Below are positions 38,123 through 47,395 of a stretch of 64,000 nt of DNA, piece by piece; position 1 is the first letter of the stretch; every line of letters begins with the position of its first letter. The stretch is from positions 1-64,000 of the forward strand of contig NZ_JAJQVM010000001.1 in NCBI RefSeq assembly GCF_021234875.1, given 5' to 3'. The stretch comes from Marinibactrum halimedae (GTDB lineage: Bacteria > Pseudomonadota > Gammaproteobacteria > Pseudomonadales > Cellvibrionaceae). Under the pieces are notes generated by a model, which did not search any database, had not been told where the DNA came from, and saw only the letters and a program-made list of their open reading frames with translations. The position numbers and the translations under genes are program-made.

Positions 38123-38551
38123 ATGAAAGACGTTCGCTCACTGACCCACAAGCTTAAGCCCCTATTGGGCTGGCATCAATCCTGCGCCGAATGTTTGGCG
38201 CATCTCATGATTAATCTCATTATCTCTGGAAGTGTCAATCTCGCGGTATTGGCCGAATACATGGGAGGAACCGCTCAAATTGCTTCTAACCACTAACGCT
38301 TGAAACGCTTTTTTAAAAATAACGACCTCTGTTTGAATTAAATTGCCAGAATCATTGTTTCTTGGATGGCCCCTCATGATGTCTGGGTCTTGTGTCTGGA
38401 CCGGATGAACTGGAAACAACACGGGGTGTTCATTGGCGTATCCGTATTCCCAATAATACGAAAGTACCTAACCAACATCAAAATAGAACACTTCTTGCCA
38501 TACGCTTTTTTTCAAAGTTATAAAGGGCGCGGTTTTAGTTTGATGCACTGA
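38123..38551 (+). pseudogene. Decayed IS4-family transposase
   Basis: One continuous frame of 143 codons interrupted by stops at codons 58 (38294-38296) and 73 (38339-38341). The N-terminal part (LTHKLKPLLGWHQ...NLAVLAEYM...RLKRFF) and the DDE motif around DRMNWKQH resemble IS4-family transposases (DRTNWK in intact copies). After about 30 more residues it jumps to a C-terminal-like YKGRGFSL, indicating a large internal deletion. It cannot make active transposase. Confidence 0.8.
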
Positions 38552-38959
38552 TTTTTAAAAAATGTATTCTGAATCGACTTGTATGAGTATATTCATAACA
38601 CTTTTTTTAAATTGGTAATGACGGAATATTACAACAAATTACAACTCATGACAGAATGTGATACCAAGTGTTGAGCTTGGTAAATTGAAGTCAATTTTCT
38701 ACGAAGTTATCTCACAAATATACTGGTAATACGCGGATGATTATTAGCTTAAGCATCGGGACCAGCAATACAAAATCCTGTGTTTGCCGGACATTTAGGC
38801 TACTAATAAATCGAGTACGGGCTGTGACGTCTTTGATGAAAAAATCTGTCCCAAAGGGGGAATATTTTTCCCTTCTATTTTATGTTTACTATAGCGGTCG
38901 TTCTTTCAATCTTTTTTTTGGGCTTTTTTGGGGCGAAAGAAGCGACCGCTAAATTGGGT
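38552..38959. other. Non-coding region with a long-looped hairpin
   Basis: About 400 A/T-rich bases. A 16-bp stem with one bulge (38892-38907 and 38935-38951) encloses a T-rich 27-base loop. A 71-codon frame across it has no protein features. The right end of the island probably lies in this region but cannot be placed. Confidence 0.45.
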
Positions 38960-38991
38960 AATGGAGGAAAGCGTTATCCCTCCATTTTTTT
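38960..38991 (+). terminator. Rho-independent terminator facing the aminotransferase gene
   Basis: Stem AATGGAGG/CCTCCATT (38960-38967 and 38979-38986) followed by seven T on the plus strand. It lies against the stop codon of the aminotransferase gene and would stop transcription leaving the island. Confidence 0.75.
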
Positions 38992-40282
38992 AACCGAGCT
39001 GTTGTTCAACTGTGGCTAATTGCACACAAGTGACGAAGATGGCCATAGCCGCATCCACTTCGTCCATTGTGGGAACACTCGGCGCAATGCGAATGTTTTT
39101 GTCTTCTGGGTCTTTCCCGTAGGGGAAGGTGGCCCCCGCTGGGGTTAATTTCACGCCGGCTTCGGCGGCTAAAGTAACCACTTTTGAAGCCAAACCCGGT
39201 TGGGTATCAAAAGAAATAAAATAGCCGCCTTCGACAGATTCCCATGCGCCTAGGGTGTTATCTCCAAACGCTTCATTCAAGTGTTTCAACACGCATTCAA
39301 AACGGGGTTGCAGAATTTCTGCATGTTTCTTCATGTGAGCTTTTAACGCATCCACAGTTGGGAACAGTTTGGCATGGCGCAGTTGGTTGACTTTGTCCGG
39401 CCCAATGGTGCCGATACCCAATAATTTTTTGAATGTGGCTAAGTTCGCTGTGCTGGCATTCAAAAAGGCCACACCGGCACCGGCGTGAGAAATTTTAGAA
39501 GTAGAACAAAATTGCAGAATGCTGTCTTCGGTGCCAGCCGCTTCTGCCAAGCTCATGATGTTGGCCAACGTTTTGGGTGTGTCGGTTAAATCGTGAACGA
39601 TGTAAGCGTTATCCCAAAAGACTTTGAAGTTCGGGCCGGCAATTTTGGCTAACTCGGCAATGCGTTTGACGGTGTCATCGCTGTAAACCACACCGGTCGG
39701 GTTTGAATACTTCGGTACACACCAGATGCCTTTAATTTGGCTGTCGGCTTTGATCATGGCTTCTACTTGATCCATGTCTGGGCCGGTGGCAGTCATGGGT
39801 ACGGTCACCATTTCGATACCAAAGGTTTCGCAAATACTGAAGTGGCGGTCATAGCCGGGGACGGGGCATAAAAACTTCACTGTCGTTTCTTTGTTCCAGG
39901 CCGATTCTGGGCCATTGAAACCAAAAACATGAGCTTGCATAACGGCTTGGAACATCAGTGCCAAGCTGGCGTTACCGCCGACTAAAATTTGCTCTGGTTT
40001 AACATCAAGAATCTCTGCTCCTAATGCTTTTAATTCGCTGATACCGTCAATGCCGCCGTAATTGCGAGCATCAGTGCCGTTTGCAGTGGTGTAATCGCCA
40101 TTTAAAATGCCGTCTAAGGCATCGGATAAATCCAATTGTTCAGAAGATGGCTTACCACGGGTCAAATCCAGTTTCAGACCTTTGTCTTTGTGCGCTTGGT
40201 ATTCAGTGGTTAAGGCTGAAGCCAGCGCTTGGAGTTGATCGGAAGAGAGAGAGGAAAGTTGAGAGAGTGCATCAGATTGCAA
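38990..40282 (-). CDS. Class I/II aminotransferase, aspartate aminotransferase Ic type
   Basis: 430 residues. Family pattern LDLTRGKPSSEQLDLS near the N-terminus, GGNASLALMFQ in the cofactor region, YSNPTGVVYSDDTV, and the pyridoxal-phosphate lysine in CSTSKISHAGAGVAFL. The C-terminal EAGVKLTPAGATFPYGKDPEDKNIRIAPS provides the substrate carboxylate Arg. This matches the unusual Ic class of aspartate aminotransferases rather than the AspC type. It is a single gene, transcribed towards the island. Confidence 0.88.
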   Translation of the reverse strand: MQSDALSQLSSLSSDQLQALASALTTEYQAHKDKGLKLDLTRGKPSSEQLDLSDALDGILNGDYTTANGTDARNYGGIDGISELKALGAEILDVKPEQILVGGNASLALMFQAVMQAHVFGFNGPESAWNKETTVKFLCPVPGYDRHFSICETFGIEMVTVPMTATGPDMDQVEAMIKADSQIKGIWCVPKYSNPTGVVYSDDTVKRIAELAKIAGPNFKVFWDNAYIVHDLTDTPKTLANIMSLAEAAGTEDSILQFCSTSKISHAGAGVAFLNASTANLATFKKLLGIGTIGPDKVNQLRHAKLFPTVDALKAHMKKHAEILQPRFECVLKHLNEAFGDNTLGAWESVEGGYFISFDTQPGLASKVVTLAAEAGVKLTPAGATFPYGKDPEDKNIRIAPSVPTMDEVDAAMAIFVTCVQLATVEQQLG

Positions 40283-40411
40283 GGTGAGTACCTCGATAAA
40301 AAGTGATACCGCAATGCGCGGAAGTCAAACCAGAGTCAGTTAAATCCACCCCGATTATAGTCAGGATGGACACATTTTTTTAGCGTTTTTCCCTATTTTA
40401 GCGTTTCTCTG

Positions 40412-41020
40412 TTAATGGGCTTTGGTTGGGGAGGGGGCGAATAAAAGTGAAAAACTCACCGGTACAGAATGACTAATCGCGGGTAAGCCGGCAATCTCGC
40501 GTAACTTTTCAATGCCAGCCACTAGGTCGAAACCGCTAGCATTAACAATAGTGGGCTGTGTCGCGCTCACCATAATCTGTCCATCATTAAGTGTGGCGAC
40601 GGCTAACTCCAACGTAATCGACTGTTCTTGTCCGTGCAGTTGCAGTTGAGCGGGTACGCTTGCGGTGACATAAGCAGCGGATTTCGATTTTTTTAAGACG
40701 CCCGATACATCGGCCACGATCTTGGCTTTGGGGAATTTTGCGGTTTCAAAAAGGAATTTCTGCATACGTTCATCACGAATGGGAATGGCGCTATCAATAG
40801 AAATTAAGTCAATTTCGATGATTGCAGCGCCCTTAGCGGTCACTTGCCCTTTGATTGATGAAAATTTATGCACTTCGGCAATATTGCCTGCTTTTGTGGA
40901 GACAAATGTAAGTGCAGACTGGTTGCTCACTAAAGCCCAGTCGGCCCACGCCAAATTAGAAAGCAATGCACTCAGTAGAATAATACCGCTACAAATTGTG
41001 GAAGCGCGCTTTTTTTGCAT
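40412..41020 (-). CDS. YceI-family periplasmic protein
   Basis: 202 residues with a signal peptide (about 1-26). The lipocalin-like YceI pattern is clear: LVSNQSALTFVSTKAGNIAEVHKFSSIKG, then SIDSAIPIRDERMQKFLFETAKFP and VPAQLQLHGQEQSITLE. YceI proteins bind polyisoprenoids in a barrel; the physiological role is open. It stands alone between the aminotransferase and PhoX-like genes. Confidence 0.9.
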   Translation of the reverse strand: MQKKRASTICSGIILLSALLSNLAWADWALVSNQSALTFVSTKAGNIAEVHKFSSIKGQVTAKGAAIIEIDLISIDSAIPIRDERMQKFLFETAKFPKAKIVADVSGVLKKSKSAAYVTASVPAQLQLHGQEQSITLELAVATLNDGQIMVSATQPTIVNASGFDLVAGIEKLREIAGLPAISHSVPVSFSLLFAPSPTKAH

Positions 41021-41641
41021 AATAAATAACCCCTTCTTAACCCCTGTTTTGAAAGTAAAGCCCCCTGCTCAGACACCTTAGCCATGGGGTATTTCACTTA
41101 TTTTATCGAAATTTTAACACTTTCGTCGATGCACAGTACGCATGTTGATTCATGGTACGCACGGTGTGTTGCTGTGGGTTTTATTTCTATGTGATTTGGT
41201 TTTTCAGGGTAAGTAGAGCATTAACGGGGTGTACGACACAAAACCACATATTAGCCCTTAGTCTAGGTGGCTAGATGACAGGTGTATTTTATTGGTTTAA
41301 GGATGGCGCATAAATGATTGTTTTGTAAGGAGAAAATAATTATTACTTTGAATTGTAATAAAAAGTAAAAAAATATGACATTTCAAGTTAATTGAAGTGT
41401 CATGGAGGATTGTTACTTTCGCGACCGATTGCACAGCAACTAAAGAATATGTTCGAACACCAAGTGAATTAACAAGTTGGTACTTGAGCATCGATACAAA
41501 TAAATAATTTGGGGCGATCGGCTTTTGTGTCTTAGGGAACAAGTCAATTCCGCTGCATACGCCTGCATCCGTGAAAGATCAATCTTCATTTTTCTTTTTA
41601 TATTCATTCTCGATTTATCACAATAAAAGCCTGGAGGAGAT
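41021..41641. other. Divergent intergenic region with a TGTCAT inverted repeat
   Basis: 620 bases between the YceI gene and the PhoX-like gene. At 41375-41403 two 12-base arms (ending ATGACA...TGTCAT) pair with one G-T mismatch around GTTAA. TGTCA is also the core of Pho boxes, but those are direct repeats, so this is only suggestive. AAGCCTGGAGGAG is a good ribosome binding site before 41642. Confidence 0.4.
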
Positions 41642-43570
41642 ATGTTTTTTAAACAGTTGGAGTTGTCGTTAGCCGTGCGCCGCGCCATGGTCGTTCTTGT
41701 TCCCGTATTGAGTTTGATTGCTTGTAGTGGTGATGATGGAAATGATGGTGCCACCGGTGTTGCGGGCACGCCTGGTGTAGATGGCGAAGCAGGAACGGAT
41801 GGCGCTGATGGTTCTTTAATGGCAAAAGGTCTTATGCGCTTGGCTACCGTGCCATTAGGTGCGGAAGTGACCGGCCTGTACTTAACCGAAGATGGCGATT
41901 TATTTTTTAACGCGCAACACCCTGATACATCTAATGAAATGGAAGATGCAGATGGAAAACTGCACAACAAAGGCACAATCGGTGTGCTCAGTGGTGTGAA
42001 TCTTCATCAATTGCCGAGAAACCCTATCTCTTTACCGGTTCCAGAGTCGGACGAAGAAAAGCAGCTTATTCACAGTGCCTACGGCACTTATCAAGTTATT
42101 GCACAACAAGATGATTTATTCACCAGTGCCCCTGAAGGTTTGGGCGCGATTACCTCTGCCGATGGTTTATACGAGTTTGCTTCTGTCGATATGGTGGATT
42201 TCAATGCTTACATTCCGACCAGTGCCACCACCGGTTATTTATTTACTAACTGGGAGTATTTTCCTGGTGGAATGAGCCGCATTGAATTAACCAAAAACCC
42301 GTCTACCTATCAATGGGAAGTGGGTGATGCTGAGATGTTAGATTTTGGCGCTTACGGCACTATTGCAAACTGTTTCGGTTCCGTATCGCCTTGGGGAACA
42401 CCGTTGACCTCCGAAGAGTGGGGAAATGCCGGTAACGATACCGAAGTCTGGAATAACCCTGCGCCTGCAGACAGTGACTTGCGCAAAGTGCGTGCGCGTA
42501 TGCCTTTGGCAAAATATATTGATTCGAATGTTGATATTGATGATCAAGCGACCATAACGACGTTCCCGAATACCTATCGTTACCACTATATTGTTGAAAT
42601 TACCAACCCAACGATGGCCAATCCTGTTCCGGTTAAGCATTATACGATGGGACGTTATGAGCACGAAAATGCCATCGTAATGCCGGATCAAAAAACCGTG
42701 TATTTATCTCAAGATAATACCGATGGTGTGTTCTTTAAATTTGTTGCAGACGTTGCGGGTGATTTAAGCGCAGGGATATTGTATGCCGCGAAATTAACTC
42801 AAGATGCGGGCAGTAATGAGCCGGCGACCACAGGCTTTGATATCCAGTGGATTGAACTTGCGCATGGCGATAATGCGACCATTGAAGCTTGGATTGCTCA
42901 ATACGATGCCATTGGTTTAGACGATTATGTGGATGGCAAAAGCAGTTACCTGACGGATGCGGATGCCATTGCTTGGGCAAACGAAGATCCAAATTACCCG
43001 TCGGCGGATATGGTATACGCCGATGCTGAAACAGCAGGGTATGAAGGTGCCGATGTGTATGGCGGTGCGGTCACCGCAGGTGCTCCAATGGATAACCGAA
43101 TTGCTTTCTTGGAGTCTCGCAGAGCGGCACGCGCAAAAGGCGCTACTGCCGAATGGCGTAAATTTGAAGGTATTTATGTCAACCAAAAACGCGCAGAAGA
43201 AGCGGTAAGTGGTGTTGATTTAATTCCTGATGAAGTAGTAGATGAGGCTTATGTCTATTTCGCTATCTCTGACATCGATAATGGCATGATCGACGATGAA
43301 GGGGATATTCAATTATCTTCAAGAGTACAAGAGTGCGGTGGTGTTTACCGTATGAAGTTGGAAGCGGGTTACGATGTGGCGAGAATTGAACCTGTCTTGA
43401 TGGGGGCGACTTATCGTTCGTCACTGGATGGTGCAGCACGTTGCGATGTAAACGCCTTATCTCAACCTGATAATGTGATTGTTGCTGACGATGGCCGCAT
43501 TATTATTGGTGAAGATGGTGGTCAAACCAATAATACTTTGTGGATGTATGATCCTTCAGAAAATAATTAA
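41642..43570 (+). CDS. PhoX/DUF839-like lipoprotein with collagen-like linker
   Basis: 642 residues. A lipoprotein signal ends in SLIAC (Cys28). The mature N-terminus is a run of Gly-X-X triplets rich in Asp (about 31-57), a collagen-like linker. The rest resembles the PhoX (DUF839) family, calcium/iron-dependent phosphatases and related propellers: GLYLTEDGDLFFNAQHP, SPWGTPLTSEEWGN, HYTMGRYEHENAIVMPDQKTVYLSQDNTDGVFFKF and, near the end, PDNVIVADDGRIIIGEDGG. It is probably on the cell surface or outer-membrane periplasmic face. Phosphatase activity is inferred; a terminator separates it from the following gene. Confidence 0.82.
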   Translation: MFFKQLELSLAVRRAMVVLVPVLSLIACSGDDGNDGATGVAGTPGVDGEAGTDGADGSLMAKGLMRLATVPLGAEVTGLYLTEDGDLFFNAQHPDTSNEMEDADGKLHNKGTIGVLSGVNLHQLPRNPISLPVPESDEEKQLIHSAYGTYQVIAQQDDLFTSAPEGLGAITSADGLYEFASVDMVDFNAYIPTSATTGYLFTNWEYFPGGMSRIELTKNPSTYQWEVGDAEMLDFGAYGTIANCFGSVSPWGTPLTSEEWGNAGNDTEVWNNPAPADSDLRKVRARMPLAKYIDSNVDIDDQATITTFPNTYRYHYIVEITNPTMANPVPVKHYTMGRYEHENAIVMPDQKTVYLSQDNTDGVFFKFVADVAGDLSAGILYAAKLTQDAGSNEPATTGFDIQWIELAHGDNATIEAWIAQYDAIGLDDYVDGKSSYLTDADAIAWANEDPNYPSADMVYADAETAGYEGADVYGGAVTAGAPMDNRIAFLESRRAARAKGATAEWRKFEGIYVNQKRAEEAVSGVDLIPDEVVDEAYVYFAISDIDNGMIDDEGDIQLSSRVQECGGVYRMKLEAGYDVARIEPVLMGATYRSSLDGAARCDVNALSQPDNVIVADDGRIIIGEDGGQTNNTLWMYDPSENN

Positions 43571-43624
43571 TCTGCATTGTGGATTAATAAGGTAATGATT
43601 TTTAATATGAGTCATTACCGAATT

Positions 43625-43654
43625 AAAAAGGGTGCATTTCGTGCATCCTTTTTT
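43625..43654 (+). terminator. Terminator after the PhoX-like gene
   Basis: GGTGCA/TGCATCC stem with one bulged base (43631-43636 and 43642-43648), flanked by AAAAA and a T-run. It lies within the upstream in-frame extension of the next gene, which supports the later start (43691) for that gene. Confidence 0.65.
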
Positions 43655-43690
43655 GTTTTTAAGTCATTTAATAAACATAGAGATAAAAAA

Positions 43691-45418
43691 ATGCTCAGTA
43701 ATCATGGGTTAAAGAAGTGGTTCATCATTTGGTTAGGAATTTTCTCCATGATAGGGTGTTCAGATGATGGCAATATCGCCGTCAATGGCGAGGGTGATTC
43801 TAGTTCCATTCAATCTAGTTCCTCTCAATCTGATGACATACCGGAGGGGGCGCGAAGTATTGATGAAATTGCTGCGTTAGAGTGGGTAGAGCATGGAGAA
43901 GTTTACAACCCAGAAGCCCCCATTCCTTCACAGTGTTACACCAAAACCGATGGTGTCTCTAACCCGTGTTATGTTTGTCATCAGAGTTATCCTGCAAGTA
44001 ATAATCACAGTAATAAAATGAATGATGGCTTCCTTCAGGGCCAATATATATTTTCAGACTTTGGTGTTAAAAATCGATGGGTGAATCTTTTTAAAGATCG
44101 AACGGATTTTATTGATTCTATCTCTGATGAGAAAATTTTAGAGTACGTTAATGCCGATAATTACTCGTCATTAATTTCATGGATGAATTCAAAAAACTGG
44201 AAAGGCGAGGTGCCTTATATTAAAGATTTGCAAGAGGGAGCTTTGGCGTTTGATGAGTGGGGGTTGGCGCTGGATGGATCGCGCTGGGTCGCTTTTAATT
44301 ATAAACCATTGCCCAGTACTTTTTGGCCAACAAATGGCTCTACGGATGATGTCATGATTCGTTTGCCCAACGCTTTTTCTGAAGTAGACGGCGCTTTTTC
44401 GAAAGATCTCTACTTTGCCAACTTGAGCTTGCTTGAGATGAATATTAAGGGCATGGATGAAATGAGCACGCCACCGCTCAATGAAGCCGCTATGAATATT
44501 GATATTGATCAGGATGGTGTTTTGAGTGTGTCGGCCACTCGAATTATTCGCGGTGATTATTATCTTGGTGATGCTGCGAGTATTCCACTTGTGCACATGC
44601 TTTACCCTAAAGATACGGAGTTCTTACATACGGTTCGTTATTTGGGTGTGGAAGAGAATGGGCGGATCGTTAATTCAAAACGAATGAAAGAAGTGCGTTA
44701 TTTGCAAAAGCGTAAGTTTATGGACCCTAAGCACATCAACAGCGTAACTTACAATGAACGTAAGGAAAAACATTTTGAAAAATTACCGATGGTTTCTGAC
44801 TACGGTGATAATGGAATGAGTAATAAAAATGGTTGGATGGTTTGGGGATTTATTGAAGATGCTCAAGGGGAGCTTCGTAAACAACATCATGAAGAACAAA
44901 TGTTTTGTATGGGGTGCCATAAAAGTATTGGGGCCAATATTGATCATACCTTCTCTTTTCCGCGAAAACTCACTGGTGCAGCGGGTTGGGGTTACATTGA
45001 TTTAACGAAGTTAACAGATGTTCCAAATGTCGGTGAATCTGAGGGTGAGTATCTCACTTATTTAGAGCGAGTTGGTGGCGGTGATGAATTTCGTCAGAAT
45101 GCAGAAATGCTGGAACGGTGGTTTGACTCGGCAGGTGAAGTGAAAAAAGACGAGGTTAAGCGTTTAAACAATATCTATGAATTAATTGCTCCATCGGTCG
45201 ACCGTGCTTTATCGCTTAATAAAGCGTATCTGGCCATTGTAAAAGAGCAGAGTTATTTATACGGTCGAGACACTGTGATGAAGCCGGCCACAAACGTTTT
45301 AAAAGATATCGATCGAGAAACTGTGCCGCTGTTACCTGAAAACCGTCACCAATACGATATGCGTTTGGATTGGTCTCAACAAGAAGTGCCTTCTTCTCAA
45401 TACAGTTATTCTCATTGA
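43691..45418 (+). CDS. Cytochrome-like lipoprotein with two CxxCH haem motifs
   Basis: 575 residues from the ATG at 43691; an upstream start at 43577 would run through a terminator hairpin and hide the signal. The lipobox SMIGC puts the acylated Cys at residue 23, followed by a Ser-rich linker. Two haem c attachment motifs are visible: CYVCH (93-97) and CMGCH (406-410), about 310 residues apart. No known multihaem family is recognised between them. An outer-membrane electron-transfer or peroxidase-like role is possible. The final residues lie in the first copy of a 23-bp tandem repeat. Confidence 0.72.
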   Translation: MLSNHGLKKWFIIWLGIFSMIGCSDDGNIAVNGEGDSSSIQSSSSQSDDIPEGARSIDEIAALEWVEHGEVYNPEAPIPSQCYTKTDGVSNPCYVCHQSYPASNNHSNKMNDGFLQGQYIFSDFGVKNRWVNLFKDRTDFIDSISDEKILEYVNADNYSSLISWMNSKNWKGEVPYIKDLQEGALAFDEWGLALDGSRWVAFNYKPLPSTFWPTNGSTDDVMIRLPNAFSEVDGAFSKDLYFANLSLLEMNIKGMDEMSTPPLNEAAMNIDIDQDGVLSVSATRIIRGDYYLGDAASIPLVHMLYPKDTEFLHTVRYLGVEENGRIVNSKRMKEVRYLQKRKFMDPKHINSVTYNERKEKHFEKLPMVSDYGDNGMSNKNGWMVWGFIEDAQGELRKQHHEEQMFCMGCHKSIGANIDHTFSFPRKLTGAAGWGYIDLTKLTDVPNVGESEGEYLTYLERVGGGDEFRQNAEMLERWFDSAGEVKKDEVKRLNNIYELIAPSVDRALSLNKAYLAIVKEQSYLYGRDTVMKPATNVLKDIDRETVPLLPENRHQYDMRLDWSQQEVPSSQYSYSH

Positions 45419-45465
45419 GCCAATATCGTTATTCTTATAGAGCCAATACTGTTATTCTTATTAAG
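45397..45465 (+). repeat. Three tandem 23-bp repeats across a stop codon
   Basis: Units at 45397-45419, 45420-45442 and 45443-45465 share the core CAATA..GTTATTCT.AT. The first unit encodes the last residues and stop (TGA) of the cytochrome-like gene; the other two are non-coding. Confidence 0.7.
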
Positions 45466-45500
45466 AGTGTTGGATAAGGCCTCCATCACGGTCGCACATA

Positions 45501-45529
45501 AAAAAACCGCCAAAAATGGCGGTTTTTTT
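45501..45529. terminator. Bidirectional terminator between convergent genes
   Basis: ACCGCC/GGCGGT stem with a 6-base loop, flanked by A-run and T-run, lies between the ends of the cytochrome-like (+) and thiolase (-) genes and would work on both strands. Confidence 0.88.
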
Positions 45530-45545
45530 ATTCTGTGAGAAAAAC

Positions 45546-46724
45546 TTAAACGCGCTCAATGGCAAGTGAGATGCCTTCACCACCACCAATACACAAGCTC
45601 GCAACGCCTTTAGATTTACCATAGGTTTCTAACGCTGCAAGAAGGGTAACCGCAACACGAGCCCCTGAAGCACCTAATGGGTGACCCAGCGCACAAGCAC
45701 CGCCATGTACATTGACTTTATCATGGGGAATGTCCAGCTCATGCATAGCTGCCATGGTGACTACCGCAAAGGCTTCGTTAATTTCGTATAAATCCACTTC
45801 CGAGGCCGCCCAACCGGCGCCTTCCAATACTTTTTTCATGGCGCCACAGGGGGCGGTCGTAAACCACTCTGGCTCATGAGAGTGTTCCGCTTCGGCACGA
45901 ATAATAGCTAACGGCTTTACACCACGCGCTTCGGCGTCTGACTTGCGCATTAGAACCAGAGCAGCGGCACCGTCTGAAATGGAAGACGCATTGGCGGCGG
46001 TGACGGTGCCGTCTTTGCGAAATGCGGGGCGCAGGCTTGGAATTTTATCTGGGCGTGCGTTACCGGGTTGCTCATCAGTATCGACAACGGTATCGCCTTT
46101 GCGACTGGAAATGGTAAACGGGGTAATTTCTCGCTTGAAGTGGCCGTCTTCAATGGCTTTATTGGCACGGGCTAAAGACTCGATAGCAAAGGCGTCTTGA
46201 GACTCGCGGCTAAAGCTGTATTTGTCGGCGGTATTTTCTGCGAAGGTGCCCATTAGTTCTCCAGAGTAGGCATCTTGTAAGCCATCGAAGAACATATGGT
46301 CAGTGACTTCACCATGGCCAAGACGATAACCGCCACGGGCTTTGGTGAGCATGTATGGGGCATTAGTCATGCTTTCCATACCGCCGGCGATGACGACATG
46401 ACTTTTACCGGTCGCTAAGGCATCACAGGCCATATGGATGGTTTTCATACCTGAGCCACACACTTTATTGACGGTAGTGGCAGAAACACTGTTCGGTAAG
46501 CCAGCAGCTAAGGCGGCTTGTCGTGCAGGCGCTTGGCCTGTTGCAGCGGGCAGTACACAACCCATTAATACTTGGTCGACATCTTCAGGCTTGAGTCCAG
46601 ATTCTTCTAGTGCCGCTTTGATTGCTGTCGCACCAAGTTCTGGTGCAGTGACGTTACTGAAAACACCCTGCATTCCACCCATCGCTGTACGCGCTATACC
46701 CACTATGACAATTGGATCACTCAT
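45546..46724 (-). CDS. Acetyl-CoA acetyltransferase (thiolase II)
   Basis: 392 residues from the ATG at 46724 (MSDPIVIVG), with GGAG about 10 bases upstream; a TTG three codons earlier is less likely. The active-site residues are in place: Cys89 in NKVCGSGMK, the His in GGACALGHPLGASGAR and the final Cys in SLCIGGGEG. It condenses or cleaves acetoacetyl-CoA in short-chain fatty acid or polyhydroxyalkanoate metabolism. It is a single gene, with no phaB/phaC or beta-oxidation neighbours to decide the pathway. Confidence 0.93.
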   Translation of the reverse strand: MSDPIVIVGIARTAMGGMQGVFSNVTAPELGATAIKAALEESGLKPEDVDQVLMGCVLPAATGQAPARQAALAAGLPNSVSATTVNKVCGSGMKTIHMACDALATGKSHVVIAGGMESMTNAPYMLTKARGGYRLGHGEVTDHMFFDGLQDAYSGELMGTFAENTADKYSFSRESQDAFAIESLARANKAIEDGHFKREITPFTISSRKGDTVVDTDEQPGNARPDKIPSLRPAFRKDGTVTAANASSISDGAAALVLMRKSDAEARGVKPLAIIRAEAEHSHEPEWFTTAPCGAMKKVLEGAGWAASEVDLYEINEAFAVVTMAAMHELDIPHDKVNVHGGACALGHPLGASGARVAVTLLAALETYGKSKGVASLCIGGGEGISLAIERV

Positions 46725-47395
46725 ATCAATCAACTCCGAAGTATTTTAAATGCCAACAATCTGTAATTGCAGGCGGTTGCTATGGTTTTCGCTGTTATTG
46801 TCGGCTATGCCGGTATGGCAGGCGCCACTTTTAATATGCGTAATTTCTCGTTTGTTTTTCCTGTCATAAGTATTTCAAATACTCTTATTTTTTAACAGGT
46901 TATAGGGTTATCCTTTTATAGTGTTATCCATTCAGCCATAAATTTGTGTAAAGGTATCGGTTAAAGACACCAAAACACGGTTACTGCTTCTACAGTTTAT
47001 GCTTCTACGGTTTGTAGTTATGGTTTGTAGTTATGGTTTGTAGTTATGGTTTGTAGTTACGGTTTATTCCTACCGTTTATTATTTCTTGAGTTCTCGTAT
47101 TCAAACGTTCCCAACATACTTTTCCTGTGAGTATACCCAACTCTTTCCTGTAGATACTAATACCGCCGGATGACAAGCAAAGGTTAGCACCTGATGTTTT
47201 TTGTCTGGCGCCCAATTCAGAAAATGAAGAGAAAATCGAGCTTCTACGGCTATAAAAGAAGTTGGATAAATATCACAGCAGTGTATATAGACACAATTGG
47301 CATATTAAGCCAGTGATAAAGGGTGATGAGAGAAGATAGGGAGCGGTGGAAGGTGGAGAATGTTTAATCACGTGCCAATTGGTTGGTGTGATTAC
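46725..47395. other. Non-coding region with 13-bp tandem repeats
   Basis: About 670 bases. At 47009-47060 a 13-bp unit (GGTTTGTAGTTAT) is repeated four times with one base change in the last copy; a fifth, decayed copy follows to 47073. Nothing else is recognised. Confidence 0.55.
47009..47060 (+). repeat. Four tandem 13-bp repeats
   Basis: Copies at 47009-47021, 47022-47034, 47035-47047 and 47048-47060. The first three are identical and the fourth differs in its last base. A degenerate fifth copy follows. Confidence 0.9.

Noticed and set aside
32463-38551. CRISPR-associated Tn7-like transposon (I-F3 CAST)
   Set aside because: No tnsA, tnsB, tnsC, tniQ or cas gene is present and the long array is unlike the short arrays of these elements.
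38737-38952. 71-codon frame right of the IS4 remnant
   Set aside because: It ends inside the long-looped hairpin, and its composition reflects A/T-rich non-coding sequence.
41375-41403. Pho box controlling the PhoX-like gene
   Set aside because: Pho boxes are direct repeats of CTGTCAT-like units; here TGTCAT occurs as an inverted pair 240 bases upstream, so only a generic palindrome is reported.
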